NCBI GenBank assembly: GCA_964017125.1 | Contig: OZ024912.1 | Span: 64,896,390 to 64,960,389 of the forward strand | Direction of reading: 5' to 3' | Length of the DNA stretch: 64,000 bases | Source of the DNA: Flabesymbios commensalis | Taxonomy: Eukaryota > Annelida > Polychaeta > Terebellida > Flabelligeridae | Shown here: in pieces, positions 12,001 to 20,705 of the stretch | How the letters are laid out: each line of letters starts with the position of its first letter | How positions within the stretch are numbered: the stretch's first letter is position 1 | Notes under the pieces: model-generated | What the model saw: the letters and a program-made list of their open reading frames with translations, nothing else | Told to the model about the DNA's origin: nothing | Database searches by the model: none | Position numbers and translations under genes: made by a program

Positions 12001-12396
12001 GTTAGTCTAGACCTAGCGCCTGGACGAAAATCTGACTAAAAAATCTGTAAACCACATTATCGAATAACTTAGTCTCTTAGAAAGGCCTAACAGAATGATT
12101 AATATCATAAACAACACCTAGCTCCGTCTAGATCTAACAGCTGGTCAGCAGGTGCGAACTGAATATGGTGCGAAACGCAGAAAAGAAATCTCTGTGACCG
12201 AGTCACGAGTCGAGTGTGACTTATAAATTCTGCGACTTGTGATCTTCATAATACAGCCAGTACAGGCCTATTTATACAAGAAATATATCATAGTATTCAA
12301 AAAGTAGTTGAAGGTTGTAAAATGTAACCTTATTAATCGTTTTAAATGGATTTTCTCACCAGGCAGACGCCAGAAAAGTCGTGTCGTCGCGGCCAT
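1..12396 (-). CDS. SUCLG1: Succinyl-CoA ligase [ADP/GDP-forming] subunit alpha, mitochondrial; spliced, 3' part outside window
   Basis: Alpha subunit of the TCA-cycle enzyme that converts succinyl-CoA and NDP to succinate, CoA and NTP in the mitochondrial matrix, working as a heterodimer with a SUCLA2 or SUCLG2 beta subunit. Coding exons in transcript order: 12396-12360, 9047-8935, 7936-7820, 5758-5546, 2909-2852, 323-162, then 5-1 at the window edge. All junctions are GT-AG and the phases agree, giving about 233 codons before the edge; the human protein has 346. Seen motifs: an Arg-rich, acid-poor presequence ([12 protein letters not shown]); the CoA-binding region [51 protein letters not shown]; and [17 protein letters not shown]. 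The phosphorylated active-site His (GHAGA region) would lie beyond the window. A second copy of exon 1 lies at 13471-13435. No frame damage was seen. Identification comes from memory of the conserved family sequence. Confidence 0.95.
162..323 (-). CDS. SUCLG1: SUCLG1 coding exon 6
   Basis: 162 bp, acceptor GTTTCAG|GTATTG, donor ACAAAAG|GTTTAA. It encodes [35 protein letters not shown] and [16 protein letters not shown], the nucleotide- and dimer-side ligase domain. The next acceptor, TATTTTAG|GTATT, lies at plus position 5, so the following exon starts on the last five bases of the window. Confidence 0.96.
506..555. repeat. Near-perfect 25-bp-arm hairpin
   Basis: The arms 506-530 and 531-555 match at 24 of 25 positions with almost no loop (GATTTTTGATCCAGCCTAAG and its complement). 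It lies in a SUCLG1 intron. It looks like a tiny palindromic element or a foldback remnant; no gene role is seen. Confidence 0.8.
817..1483. mobile_element. Foldback/MITE with CTCTGTTTTAG ends
   Basis: Inverted ends CTCTGTTTTAG (817-827) and CTAAAACAGAG (1473-1483) bound about 670 bp of T-rich sequence with repeated phrases such as GCCCTCATTAACTTTTCC and GCGCGCATT. No coding capacity. A TTAA-flanked element (997-1284) sits inside it. Family not recognised. Confidence 0.6.
997..1284. mobile_element. piggyBac-like MITE, TTAA-flanked
   Basis: Both flanks are TTAA (993-996, 1285-1288). The ends are CCCTTACACTGCTAT and its near complement AGCAGTGCAAGGG, followed on the left by the palindrome GGCGACTATAGTCGCC. 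TTAA targets and CCC/GGG ends are the rule for piggyBac elements. Too short to code, so non-autonomous. Nested in the 817-1483 element. Confidence 0.75.
1725..2215. repeat. Diverged tandem repeat, about three units
   Basis: Three related blocks share TGGTCTAGCTATCTAGC, AATGGCCGATTGTCGGCC and CTCACATTTTGTTTTATAG. Spacing is irregular, about 160-190 bp. It is intronic to SUCLG1 and non-coding. The phrase GGCCATTTTGAAT also occurs in the 56.9-kb region. Confidence 0.6.
2852..2909 (-). CDS. SUCLG1: SUCLG1 coding exon 5 (small)
   Basis: A 58-bp exon, acceptor GTTTAG|CCTGGG, donor AAATAG|GTGAGC. It encodes [19 protein letters not shown] plus the first base of a Gly codon completed by the next exon. 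A nearer GT at CCTG|GTAAAA would drop the conserved KIG, so the GTGAGC donor is preferred. Confidence 0.93.
3690..4105. mobile_element. Dispersed non-coding element, copy 1
   Basis: This about 415-bp block is a direct-orientation relative of 5831-6370. Shared features are TCAAGGACTTTTCAAGG at both edges, GTGCATGTTGAAAAAGTGG, GGCCAGAA and AGACCATGCATAT. The right terminus is not well preserved. It lies in SUCLG1 intron 4. Confidence 0.65.
4203..5399. mobile_element. piggyBac-like hairpin MITE, copy a, split by an insertion
   Basis: TTAA flanks (4199-4202, 5400-5403) and ends CCCTTTCAGGCCTGAG / GGACTTAAAGGG. It carries a long internal hairpin at about 4228-4294 (arms around CCACTACAAGCCGCGAATTGC). 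The family also occurs at 45897, 53433 and 56210. The copy is interrupted by the 948-bp element at 4397-5344; without it the element would be about 245 bp. Confidence 0.75.
4397..5344. mobile_element. TIR element inserted in the hairpin MITE (TSD GTCTG)
   Basis: The ends CAGTGTG... and ...CACACTG, followed inward by CACTCGCCC / GGGCGAGTG, are inverted. The 5-bp flanks GTCTG (4392-4396 and 5345-5349) are a target site duplication; the uninterrupted relative at 53433-53674 has one such site. Subterminal ACTCGCCC motifs are iterated. No coding region, so non-autonomous. Confidence 0.75.
5546..5758 (-). CDS. SUCLG1: SUCLG1 coding exon 4
   Basis: 71 codons in phase 0, acceptor TTCGTAG|GCGAGG, donor ATAAAG|GTTAGC. 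It encodes [33 protein letters not shown] and RIIGPNCPG, the central Rossmann-type CoA-binding part and the link to the ligase domain. Strong match to the metazoan family. Confidence 0.97.
5831..6370. mobile_element. Dispersed TIR element, copy 2 (ACATGGTTCCC ends)
   Basis: The terminal inverted repeats ACATGGTTCCC and GGGAACCATGT are flanked by AATC on both sides, a possible target duplication. The interior carries iterated TCAAGGACTTTTC. It is a better preserved relative of 3690-4105 and sits in SUCLG1 intron 3. Non-coding; superfamily not assigned. Confidence 0.7.
7118..7475. repeat. Tandem repeat, three units of about 120 bp
   Basis: Three successive AT-rich copies each start with GATAAATTAAAACATTACAT and end with CAACCC(A/T)TATATATTTATAT. 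It lies in SUCLG1 intron 3. Non-coding. Confidence 0.85.
7820..7936 (-). CDS. SUCLG1: SUCLG1 coding exon 3
   Basis: 39 codons in phase 0 at both ends, acceptor TTTCAG|GGAAAA, donor ACGGAG|GTAATG. It encodes [15 protein letters not shown] and [15 protein letters not shown], matching the family segment with consensus GGxxPGKGGQxHxGLPVF. Confidence 0.95.
8935..9047 (-). CDS. SUCLG1: SUCLG1 coding exon 2
   Basis: The acceptor is TTTCAG|TGCATC and the donor AAACAG|GTAAAT. The exon encodes the end of the presequence ([18 protein letters not shown]) and the start of the mature CoA-binding fold ([13 protein letters not shown]), a signature of the alpha subunit. It is 113 bp long and enters with two bases of a split codon. 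Confidence 0.93.
9424..9862. mobile_element. Palindromic foldback element, copy 1
   Basis: Two arms of about 170 bp are inverted around 9640. Shared phrases include GATTTCTCCGTCAATTA and its complement TAATTGACGGAGAAATC, and CCTGGGCCACATT. A related foldback lies at 11152-11548. It sits in SUCLG1 intron 1; non-coding. Confidence 0.75.
9975..11025. mobile_element. TA-flanked TIR element with iterated GCCCTAAGTTCGACC
   Basis: TA dinucleotides flank inverted ends GAGCAAA...GTGCCCTAAGTTCGACC (left) and GGTCGAACTTAGGGCAC...TTTGCTC (right). The CTAAGTTCGACC motif recurs inside in both orientations (near 10000, 10365, 10390, 10800 and 10820). The TA target suggests a Tc1/mariner-type non-autonomous element. 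No transposase is visible. Confidence 0.75.
11152..11548. mobile_element. Palindromic foldback element, copy 2
   Basis: Second copy of the family at 9424-9862. The arms end in ACCAGGATCGCATG and CATGCGATCCTGGT and hold the shared phrases TTCGTAAAATTATAT and AGTTAGACCATTTGACATG. Non-coding; in SUCLG1 intron 1. Confidence 0.75.
11578..11969. mobile_element. Tc1/mariner-like MITE with about 45-bp TIRs
   Basis: TA on both sides (11576-11577, 11970-11971). Inverted ends begin CGCCCAATATCGC and continue through GCCATTTAAAAAATATTT. An inner pair (GATCCTTTCTTTG / CAAAGAAAGGATC) makes it a full foldback. No transposase. Its right part is repeated at 12949 because the tandem duplication starts inside it. 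Confidence 0.8.
12360..12396 (-). CDS. SUCLG1: SUCLG1 coding exon 1 (proximal copy)
   Basis: The start codon is at 12396-12394 on the minus strand. The exon encodes [12 protein letters not shown] plus one base and ends at the donor CTG|GTGAGA. Joined to the acceptor at 9047 it completes a Val codon and gives an Arg-rich, Ser/Thr-rich presequence with no acidic residue, as expected for mitochondrial import. The exon lies inside the duplicated 1.07-kb unit, so an identical exon exists 1,075 bp upstream. The plus-strand 68-codon ORF here is only its antisense shadow. Confidence 0.85.
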
Positions 12397-12948
12397 CGTG
12401 AAAGGTCACAACAGAGGCTGCAGAGAAGTACGATAGCACAAAATCAACAGACCAATAGGAGCAGGTGTTACAAAAAAGGCTGTATTCAACTTTGTGATCG
12501 AGATGACTCGAAAATAACGCTATTATATGCAAGGAAAATAATGTTATTTTGAAACATCAATAACATAAACCAACATAGACTAGACTATATTCTAGTCAAA
12601 AACATCATGTGCCATTGATGATCGTGTATCATCATCCCGGACGGCTTAGGGGGCACACCACGTGGAATCCACGTGTATTTGGGGTAGACAATTGGTAGAC
12701 ACGTGTTCCACTAAACATTTATGTTTGAACTCTGGTCCTACTCCTAGAGGGCTTTGAGGTTGGGATGCGTCGCAAAAATACATGTGAACATGTTTCGAGC
12801 TCCTTATATTGGAACATGTCTTTTTGATATGTGTTGCGCGGGGGGCTTAGCCGGAGGAGATGTGACATGGCTATGCGTAACTTATCTGAATAAGTTTCTT
12901 AGTCAGTGTTAGCGTCGACTATATAACAATTCACAGTCAAGTCACCAA
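12397..12948 (-). promoter_or_regulatory. Upstream region of SUCLG1 (proximal copy)
   Basis: This sequence lies directly upstream of the proximal SUCLG1 start codon and must hold its 5' UTR and core promoter if that exon is used. It has CpG-bearing stretches, the palindrome CACGTGGAATCCACGTG (12660-12676) and further E-box-like CACGTG cores near 12700. No clear TATA box was seen. The whole block recurs upstream of the second exon 1 (13472-14019). Promoter function is inferred from position only. Confidence 0.4.
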
Positions 12949-13434
12949 GTATAATTTGGCAAGTTAAATAAAGTTGAAAAAAATTAAATTTAGTCACCAA
13001 ATATTTTTTAAATGGCAAAAAACGTGGTTTTGCGATATTGGGCGTATGAGGCTATATAGTCCTAACCGTTCTAACGTTAGTCTAGACCTAGCGCCTGGAC
13101 GAAAACCTGACTAAAAAATCTGTAAACCACATTATCGAATAACTTAGTCTCTTAGAAAGGCCTAACAGAATGATTAATATCATAAACAACACCTAGCTCC
13201 GTCTAGATCTAACAGCTGGTCAGCAGGTGCGAACTGAATATGGTGCGAAACGCAGAAAAGAAATCTCTGTGACCGAGTCACGAGTCGAGTGTGACTTATA
13301 AATTCTGCGACTTGTGATCTTCATAATACAGCCAGTACAGGCCTATTTATACAAGAAATATATCATAGTATTCAAAAAGTAGTTGAAGGTTGTAAAATGT
13401 AACCTTATTAATCGTTTTAAATGGATTTTCTCAC

Positions 13435-13471
13435 CAGGCAGACGCCAGAAAAGTCGTGTCGTCGCGGCCAT
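13435..13471 (-). CDS. SUCLG1: SUCLG1 coding exon 1, duplicated distal copy
   Basis: Identical in coding sequence and splice donor to the exon at 12396-12360. It was produced by the tandem duplication of about 1,074 bp covering 11875-14019. If its own promoter copy works, transcripts starting here could splice to the same exon 2 and encode the same protein, or skip or include the proximal exon. Whether it is used cannot be told from sequence, and an assembly artefact must be excluded. Confidence 0.7.
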
Positions 13472-14210
13472 CGTGAAAGGTCACAACAGAGGCTGCAGAG
13501 AAGTACGATAGCACAAAATCAACAGACCAATAGGAGCAGGTGTTACAAAAAAGGCTGTATTCAACTTTGTGATCGAGATGACTCGAAAATAACGCTATTA
13601 TATGCAAGGAAAATAATGTTATTTTGAAACATCAATAACATAAACCAACATAGACTAGACTATATTCTAGTCAAAAACATCATGTGCCATTGATGATCGT
13701 GTATCATCATCCCGGACGGCTTAGGGGGCACACCACGTGGAATCCACGTGTATTTGGGGTAGACAATTGGTAGACACGTGTTCCACTAAACATTTATGTT
13801 TGAACTCTGGTCCTACTCCTAGAGGGCTTTGAGGTTGGGATGCGTCGCAAAATTACATGTGAACATGTTTCGAGCTCCTTATATTGGAACATGTCTTTTT
13901 GATATGTGTTGCGCGGGGGGCTTAGCCGGAGGAGATGTGACATGGCTATGCGTAACTTATCTGAATAAGTTTCTTAGTCAGTGTTAGCGTCGACTATATA
14001 ATTCACAGTCAAGTCACCAGGCGATCGGAGTGTCATTCTGTAAATCATATCGGCGGCCGATCTGCCATTTGACTGGGGGTGGTAACTCATTGTACGGTTT
14101 CTAGTGATACCGAATTGATCACACAAAGCATCCCATAAGCGTGATTTGAACTGGGCACCTCTATTCGTAGTGATAGTGACAGGGGTCACGAAATGAGCCA
14201 CCCATCCGCT

Positions 14211-14801
14211 TGTAAACTTATGCATGCCTAACGCAGTAGGCAAACGCAGAGATGATAACTAATGTTGATCTGACCAGAACGGAACACGACAATCCATGAT
14301 TGGATTGGGTCAGTATAATGGATTGGTCGGTGCAGGCAAAGGCCAGCCGGGCCATCAAGGCTGATGGACGGGCGACTGTCGCCAGGAAATGTATGTTAAC
14401 TTAATGTGTCGATTATGATCATGTATGATTAGATGTTAAATCAATGTTGTGAATATGATGATGTAAAGTGCATATAAGTAACGGACGTTGTAGAGGGGAG
14501 TGATGCGGGCTTGGTACGAGATTGAGGCGGGCCAGAGTGCTGTCACAGGCACGATGGTGCGCGCTCTGGTTTAGAACCAAGTGGTTTTATGTTCTCTGTT
14601 ACGTTGGGTAGAGTCAACTGACGATGTAATTGTATTTGTATATTATATGTGGTCCACACAGTGAGGAGAAATAAACACAACGTTTTCCTAAAGAAGGACC
14701 TTGTTGAATGAGCCAGGAGTCTGAGATTGAAAACCAACCCTTCGCCGTCCGCCGTGTCGTGTTGGCGTCGGGATTGCGTCAAGGGTTGACGTCTCTTTTC
14801 A
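14211..14801 (+). repeat. 5' LTR of the non-autonomous element
   Basis: 591 bp, starting TGTAAACTTATGC and ending CTTTTCA (TG...CA). It has a TATA-like CATATAAG at about 14471 and AATAAA at 14670-14675, in the expected U3-R order. Confidence 0.85.
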
Positions 14802-17800
14802 TTGGCGAGCTTGCCAGGATCTGTGTGGACGACTTGACGTCAATATTTGACGTCTTAAGAAGGAGAAGTCAGTGACAGAGAGGACAGTTTTTGTTTTGGC
14901 TGCTGATGTTACTGGTACTATGTTATAGTTGCGTCAGCGCCGGTGTTAGCGCTGGACCAGCAGGACAGTGATATGGCTTGTGACATTGATCTAGTTTGGC
15001 AGCGCTTCAGTGACAGCAGTGGCAGAAGGAAATTCGGACAATGTTAAAACCTGTAGGAGGACTGGAGTGGTGGACGGATAACGTCTGCTGCTGACGATGG
15101 TTGTGGACAAATTTGTATTCCCTTAAGGTTTCCTGAAATATTTTTCCTGCCAATAGTTACAAGGTATGTGACTTGAAATTTAAAATTGCTACTGAAGCCG
15201 TTGCTGGACCTTTAATTTAGAAGTGTAAACATTGTATATAAACAGTATTATGGCAACGTCCACATCAATTAAAATAAACAGTGTTATGGCAATGTCGACG
15301 TCAATTAAAGGGCGTCGCCCAGTGCCATGGAAAAAAGCAACAACACGCAGGACAGTCCCAAATGTAGAGATCAATTTCAGAAGACATCTCTGCAACGTTG
15401 CCGATGATGACAGCCCAGTGGAGAGCAGAAAAGCTGATCAAAATCACATTTGGATCGCGGTGGTTGCCAGGGAGCTGCATGGTGACAAGCTGACATTTTG
15501 GGTGTTGGACTGGTTCACCACACTCAACCACACTTACCCACACCTGTGTCGCAGCACAGAGAGGAGACTGATGGGGAAGTGTGCCGCTCAAGAATGCGTC
15601 ATTGGTCGCATAATAAGTGTTAGGTCGGGCAGTGAACGCCCTGTGGTCGACCTGTAGTCGACGGCGTTCAGCTCGGTCTGATAATGCATAGGAGTCTGTT
15701 AAATGCTCCTCGGACTGGACATGATTAAAAACAGTGATTAGCACATTATCTAAGTGAGTCGGATAAATGCCGACTTGTTTTCGGAAAAAGGTATGTGAAA
15801 TTTTTGTGCTACACCTGATAATAATTACACCACCCACACCTCTAGTACGTCAGACCGCATATAACCAGATAACATGGTTCAATTTGCTCAGTAGTATGTA
15901 GCGGAATGCTACATCATTCTGTTGAATTATTGATCAAAATTGGAAGTAATTAGTAAAACTGGTTTATATGTCATAATTAATGACAAAACGAAAATTTTGA
16001 ATTTGGTAATGAGTGAGAATACGTTCACTGAATTATTTTTCTATCAAATTGACCCCTGGGAAGGAATATGACAGTATTGAGAGGCAAAGTGGGCAGGGTT
16101 GGGATTGAAAATAAATATCAGAATTACCTCTCATAATCATGATAATGTTTGGGAACAAAGAATAGCGGACATTGAGGCTACGATAGCTCTCCCCAGATTC
16201 TCCCCATTACATTAATGAAAAATGGTTGGTTATTTAATAACCCTAGAATTCCTCAGGAGGCATCTATGAGTTAGGTGTCATATTTATCAAATATGCATAT
16301 AAAAAAATGATAAAACCCATTAAAATGAGGATAATTCTCATTTGATGTGTTGTATTTGAATATTTTAACAAAATTAGGTTATTTGTAGTCTATTCACTAG
16401 GATGTGAGAATTGCGATAGCAGTTCACCACGCGCAGTGAATGGGAAGTAAATAAAATTACAGAGCAATTGAAGGGTTAGTAATTTCTGATTGACGCGATA
16501 CCAGTGTCCCCAGTACAATGTGATACTGGCGGGTTTCGTGGGAAATGTGATTGCTCATGGTGAGAGCTCTCAGGTTAATCAGAGTATGTTCGCCAAAGAG
16601 AGTGTACATGATTTTTCGAATTTAGCGAGTGGAGCTGTTATAACCTGGTCTCGTATGGTATCAACATGTATTGTGATAACCGAGTGATAGCAGACCTAAC
16701 AAAGGTGTTCACAGTCCATAGGATCGCTAGTAAATATTATGTGTATAATGTATCAGTACAGAACCGATCCCATGTAAGTGACTGAGGACAAGTACAGAAC
16801 CCCCGAAGCTGTTGCGGTGTCAGACGCGCAGCGTAGGGCAGGTTCGAACCCATACATACACAGCCAATGAGCTGAGGGCTGGGTTCGAGTATGTCATAAC
16901 ATATGTGGCAAAATGACGCCTTCTCTGAAACCGACACATTTGTGTTGAACCGTGACATCACCCAACGACGGGATCAGTTAGTTGTTATAACGCTGCCCTG
17001 GTGACAATTCCCGAGGTTTCTGCAGAGAAGTCGCCCATGCCATGTGTCCATGTCATTGGTATATAAATGACGAGGGATTTTATGACACTGTTGGGGTTAC
17101 CCACAAGAAAATGTTAAAATATATTATGTATATCTTGAGACTTGCTGCTGAACGTTGACTTAAAGACTGAGATTGGACACTGGGGTGGTGTACCATCTTC
17201 AGGTCAACAGGGACAGCACTAGCTATTTTTAATAATCATTAATTGCATGCATTAATTAACCTATGTATTATTGTGAAACATGAGCTCTTACAAACACTCC
17301 TCGAGCACCCGGAATGGCAAGCATTATAACAAATTGAGGACATAACCCTTACACAAATTAAATGCTCGGTTGCCCAGCTGAACATTGGATACGAGCGGCC
17401 GCCGTTCCTCGTTCCGCTGGACATTACCGTTGTCTTTGTTGTCGCCGGTTGCTCTAGTCATTAGTTGTGCGTTCTTGCTATGGTGGATGTGCCATGCGTC
17501 AAAATTGTGGAAGTTACGTTGTAAACTTTTGTGGGAGGCGATAAAACTACAGCGGAAGATCGTTGGATCGCAGTAACGCGACCAGAGAGGACATGAGAAC
17601 AAGTGTGGTGAGGACAATCACGTAATATTGTTTGCTACTTAGTTAAGTAATGAATTATGGACATACTAGTGTACTATTACCGATGTGAACAATAACCAAG
17701 ATGCGAACAATAATCGTTACCAAGAGTATTTAATAATGACTTATTCACATGTATATCACTGTTGTGCTCTTCAGTGTTGTGAAACTTGTTGTTACTTAAG

Positions 17801-17918
17801 AAATGTTCATCTTACTCACATAACGTGAACCACTGTTGTATGTCCATGTATAATTTTATAAGTGTTAGCTGGAGTTAAAAGAACATAATCCGTTTTTTAA
17901 CTTTGAGGGATAGGCCTA
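14802..17918 (+). other. Internal region of the LTR element, no recognisable genes
   Basis: About 3.1 kb. The ORFs here, including overlapping ones at 15232-15657 (+) and 15301-15837 (-), show no gag, protease, polymerase or other domain I recognise. They are treated as chance ORFs. Confidence 0.6.
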
Positions 17919-18507
17919 TGTAAACTTATGCATGCCTAACGCAGTAGGCAAACGCAGAGATGATAACTACTGTTGATCTGACCAGAACGGAACACGACAA
18001 TCCATGATTGGATTGGGTCAGTAATTGATTGGTCGGTGCAGGCAAAGGCCAGCCGGGCCATCAAGGCTGATGGACGGGCGACCGTCGCCAGGAAATGTAT
18101 GTTAACTCAATGTGTCGATTATGATCATGTATGATTAGATGTTAAATCAATGTTGTGATTATGATGATGTAAAGTGCATATAAGTAACGGACGTCGTCGA
18201 GGGGAGTGATGCGGGCTTGGTACGAGATTGAGGCAGGCCAGAGTGCTGTCACAGGCACGATGGTGCGCGCTCTGGTTTAGAACCAAGTGGTTTTATGTTC
18301 TCTGCCACGTTGGGTAGAGTCAACTGACGATGTAATTGTATCTGTATATTATATGTGGTCCACACAGTGAGGAGAAATAAACACGACGTTTTCCTAAAGA
18401 AGGACCTTGTTGAATGAGCCTGGAGTCTGAGATTGAAAACCAACCCTTCGCCGTCCGCCGTGTCGTGTTGGCGTCGGGATGGCGTCAAGGGTTGACGTCA
18501 CTTTTCA
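17919..18507 (+). repeat. 3' LTR of the non-autonomous element
   Basis: 589 bp and nearly the same as 14211-14801, with the same ends and the same TATA-like and AATAAA motifs. It is preceded by a short purine-bearing stretch (TTGAGGGATAGG) that may be the polypurine tract. Confidence 0.85.
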
Positions 18508-19994
18508 CGCTGAAAAAAACATCTGCAATATAGTCTCTGTTCTAACGTCGACTAATGGTATGGCTTCAGGCAAACGTGTAAAACGTTCGATGCATGTCAA
18601 CAAATATTTAAAACCATATTGGAATATGGTAAAGGCCCAACTAGGTCGACGTGTACATGATCGAACCTCTCTGTCGGTTCACCGAACTTTCTGAAAACTG
18701 GTTTATTATGACGTGGGACTTTAGCGGTTTGACAACCTGTGCAGAATCTGTACCAATTAGCGATATCGATATTCATTCCATGCCACACAAAACGTGAATT
18801 TATAAAAGGTTTCGTGGCTTTGTGAGATGAGTGTCCTAAACCGTGAAGTGTTGTAAAAACCTTTCTTTGGTCTTGCTTGTCCGGCCGATACGTCGCAACA
18901 TACCAATACGTCGTCGAAGGTTTTAAGTAATCGAAAATCCAGAGTTGAGGATGTCGAATGTCTCAAACGTGTAAATTTGGTGTCTAGAGCCTGATCTGCA
19001 CTCTATTAAGTCTTTATAATTGATTACTGAATCACAGCCAATAGCTGACACAGACAGTCGCGACTCTGCGATATAGGCCAGATGCCTAATTTGGCAAAGT
19101 GTCGAGTCAAAGGCTTATGATCGATTTTGACGAGAAATTCACGTCCTTCCAAGTTGTGTCTGATATTTTTTTACTGAAAAATTACAGAGGTTTCCAAACG
19201 TTATCGATACACTGCTGCAACACTCCGCGGACGGCGAAATCACTAGCATCACATGTGATATTCAATGGTGCCGACGGGTTTGGATGAGTTGATAAAGTCG
19301 CGTTCGCCAGCATTTGCTTTGATTTGAAAAATGCTAAATTTGCACTATTGGTCCAATGTAGTTCGAAATTAGATTTGGCCGATAACCTGGTCTGTCCTTC
19401 ATTGGCTTCCGTCAGTAAATTGTTCAAAAGTGTCAATTTCTCCGCACAGTGGGGAATAAATCGATGGCCATCACTCCCCATTGCGAGCAAATTATGGGCA
19501 CAGCAAATTGTTTATAGCGTTCCTAAAATAGAGTGGAGAGGTGTAGTATGAAGCACTTGAAGTAGATTTATGAGATGAGTTGTAGACTGTTGGGTCTGCT
19601 GAGCACAATTATTGAGGATGTTAAATCTGTTGATCAGACGCAGTTTCATGATATAGTAGACGTGTTATTATTTTTTGACACATAACACATCGAATTTGTG
19701 AGGATTTTGGGTCATATGATATCATGTACAAATATCAGTAATAATTGCTAGGGTACTATTTTAAGCAAGAGTGTAGTATATGGTTAGTAATTCTACCTGC
19801 GGGCAAATATTTTTCCGAGAAACGACATTAACAGAAATAGCCTGTCATGTCAAATATGCTGAATGTGAAAATTATTGAAAATCTCTAAGGACAAAAACTT
19901 CTCGTGGCAATAGTCTAGGTCGGACTGTATTGATTTATTCACAGTTTGATCCAGATTTGAAAACAAAATTTTGAAAGATGAATATTTGACTAAC

Positions 19995-20705
19995 AGGAGT
20001 CTACTAGGACTGCATAGTATGCATTTCGACTGCGGACGCTTCCCCCAAAAAATACATTTTTTTTAATATATGTTCTTTTTGAGGAACATTTGCAATCACG
20101 TCAAAATCTTTGGCTTCGTATTGACACAGTTTAGCTCGTGTTGTGTGGAGCCAGGAAGTGTATGGTGCGTAAGTGTGAGGCGGCAGCTCAATTACATAAA
20201 TCACAGTCCGGTAGGCCATCTGTATGTGTCAGTGAGCACATGTGTCTGCACATAATGTGGCGTGACAGAGGGCGTCACCGACCCGAATACAAATTTTTTT
20301 TTTAAAGTTGTTGGAAAAATCGTGCTGTGTCTAAACACATTGCACGATGTAAATTTATTTTTGCTAGAAAGTCTACTAGGAGTCTACTAGGATTGCATAG
20401 TATGCATTTCGACTGCGGACGCTTCCCAAAAGAAATACATTTTTTTTAAATATATATTCTTTTTGAGGAACATTTGCAATCACGTCAAAATCTTTGGCAT
20501 CGTATTGATACACTTTAGCTCGTGTTGTGTGGAGCCAGGGAGGTGTATGGTGCTTAAGTGTGAGGCGGCAGCTCATTAACATAAATCACAGTCCGGTAGG
20601 CCATCTGTATGTGTCAGTGAGTACATTTTTTAAAAGTTGTTTAAAAAATCGTGCTGTGTCTAAACACATGGCACGATGTAAATTTATTTTCGCTAGAAAA
20701 ACAAA
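19995..20705. repeat. Tandem duplication, two units of about 383 bp
   Basis: TGCATAGTATGCATTTCGAC starts at 20011 and again at 20394. The shared sequence runs on through GAGGAACATTTGCAATCACG and AGTCCGGTAGGCCATCTG to GCTGTGTCTAAACACAT. The units differ by small indels. Non-coding. Confidence 0.85.

Larger units (their letters stand above)
11875..14019. repeat. Tandem duplication, two units of about 1,074 bp
   Basis: Unit 1 runs from 11875 to 12948 and unit 2 from 12949 to about 14019. By eye they differ at only a handful of positions (under 1%), so the duplication is young or an assembly artefact. The left breakpoint is inside the TA-flanked MITE at 11578-11969, which makes unit 2 start with a partial MITE. 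The right edge abuts the fossil Gypsy sequence. Each unit holds SUCLG1 exon 1 and its upstream region. Confidence 0.95.
14211..18507 (+). mobile_element. Non-autonomous LTR retrotransposon inserted in the Gypsy fossil
   Basis: Two direct LTRs (14211-14801, 17919-18507) enclose about 3.1 kb with no recognisable gag or pol. The 4-bp CGCT lies on both outer sides (14207-14210, 18508-18511). Directly after the left LTR comes TTGGCGAGCTTGCCAGGATC, a likely primer-binding site, which sets plus-strand orientation. The LTRs differ at roughly 2-3% of sites by eye, so insertion is fairly recent. This is a LARD/TRIM-like element that would depend on another element's proteins. Confidence 0.85.
14020..19560 (-). 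mobile_element. Fossil Gypsy-type LTR retrotransposon (pol remnants)
   Basis: The minus strand carries remnants of a Gypsy (Metaviridae-like) pol. A reverse transcriptase/RNase H-side remnant lies at about 19182-19490, an integrase zinc-binding and early core remnant at about 18512-18788, and a later integrase core remnant at about 14050-14206. The order fits pol read from right to left. The copy is broken several times and is also split by the younger LTR element at 14211-18507. Its own LTRs were not recognised. It is old: its remnants are short and scattered. Confidence 0.8.

Noticed and set aside
12346-12552. 68-codon plus-strand ORF, repeated exactly at 13421-13627
   Set aside because: It is the antisense of SUCLG1 exon 1 and its 5' flank; the repeat comes from the tandem duplication, so it is not evidence of a conserved protein.
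15232-15837. 141- and 178-codon overlapping ORFs inside the LTR element
   Set aside because: They overlap on opposite strands, have no recognisable domain and lack a capsid or polymerase signature.
16830-16865. B-box-like GGTTCGAACCC suggesting a tRNA gene or SINE
   Set aside because: No matching A box at proper spacing and no cloverleaf pairing could be made; it lies inside the LTR element interior.
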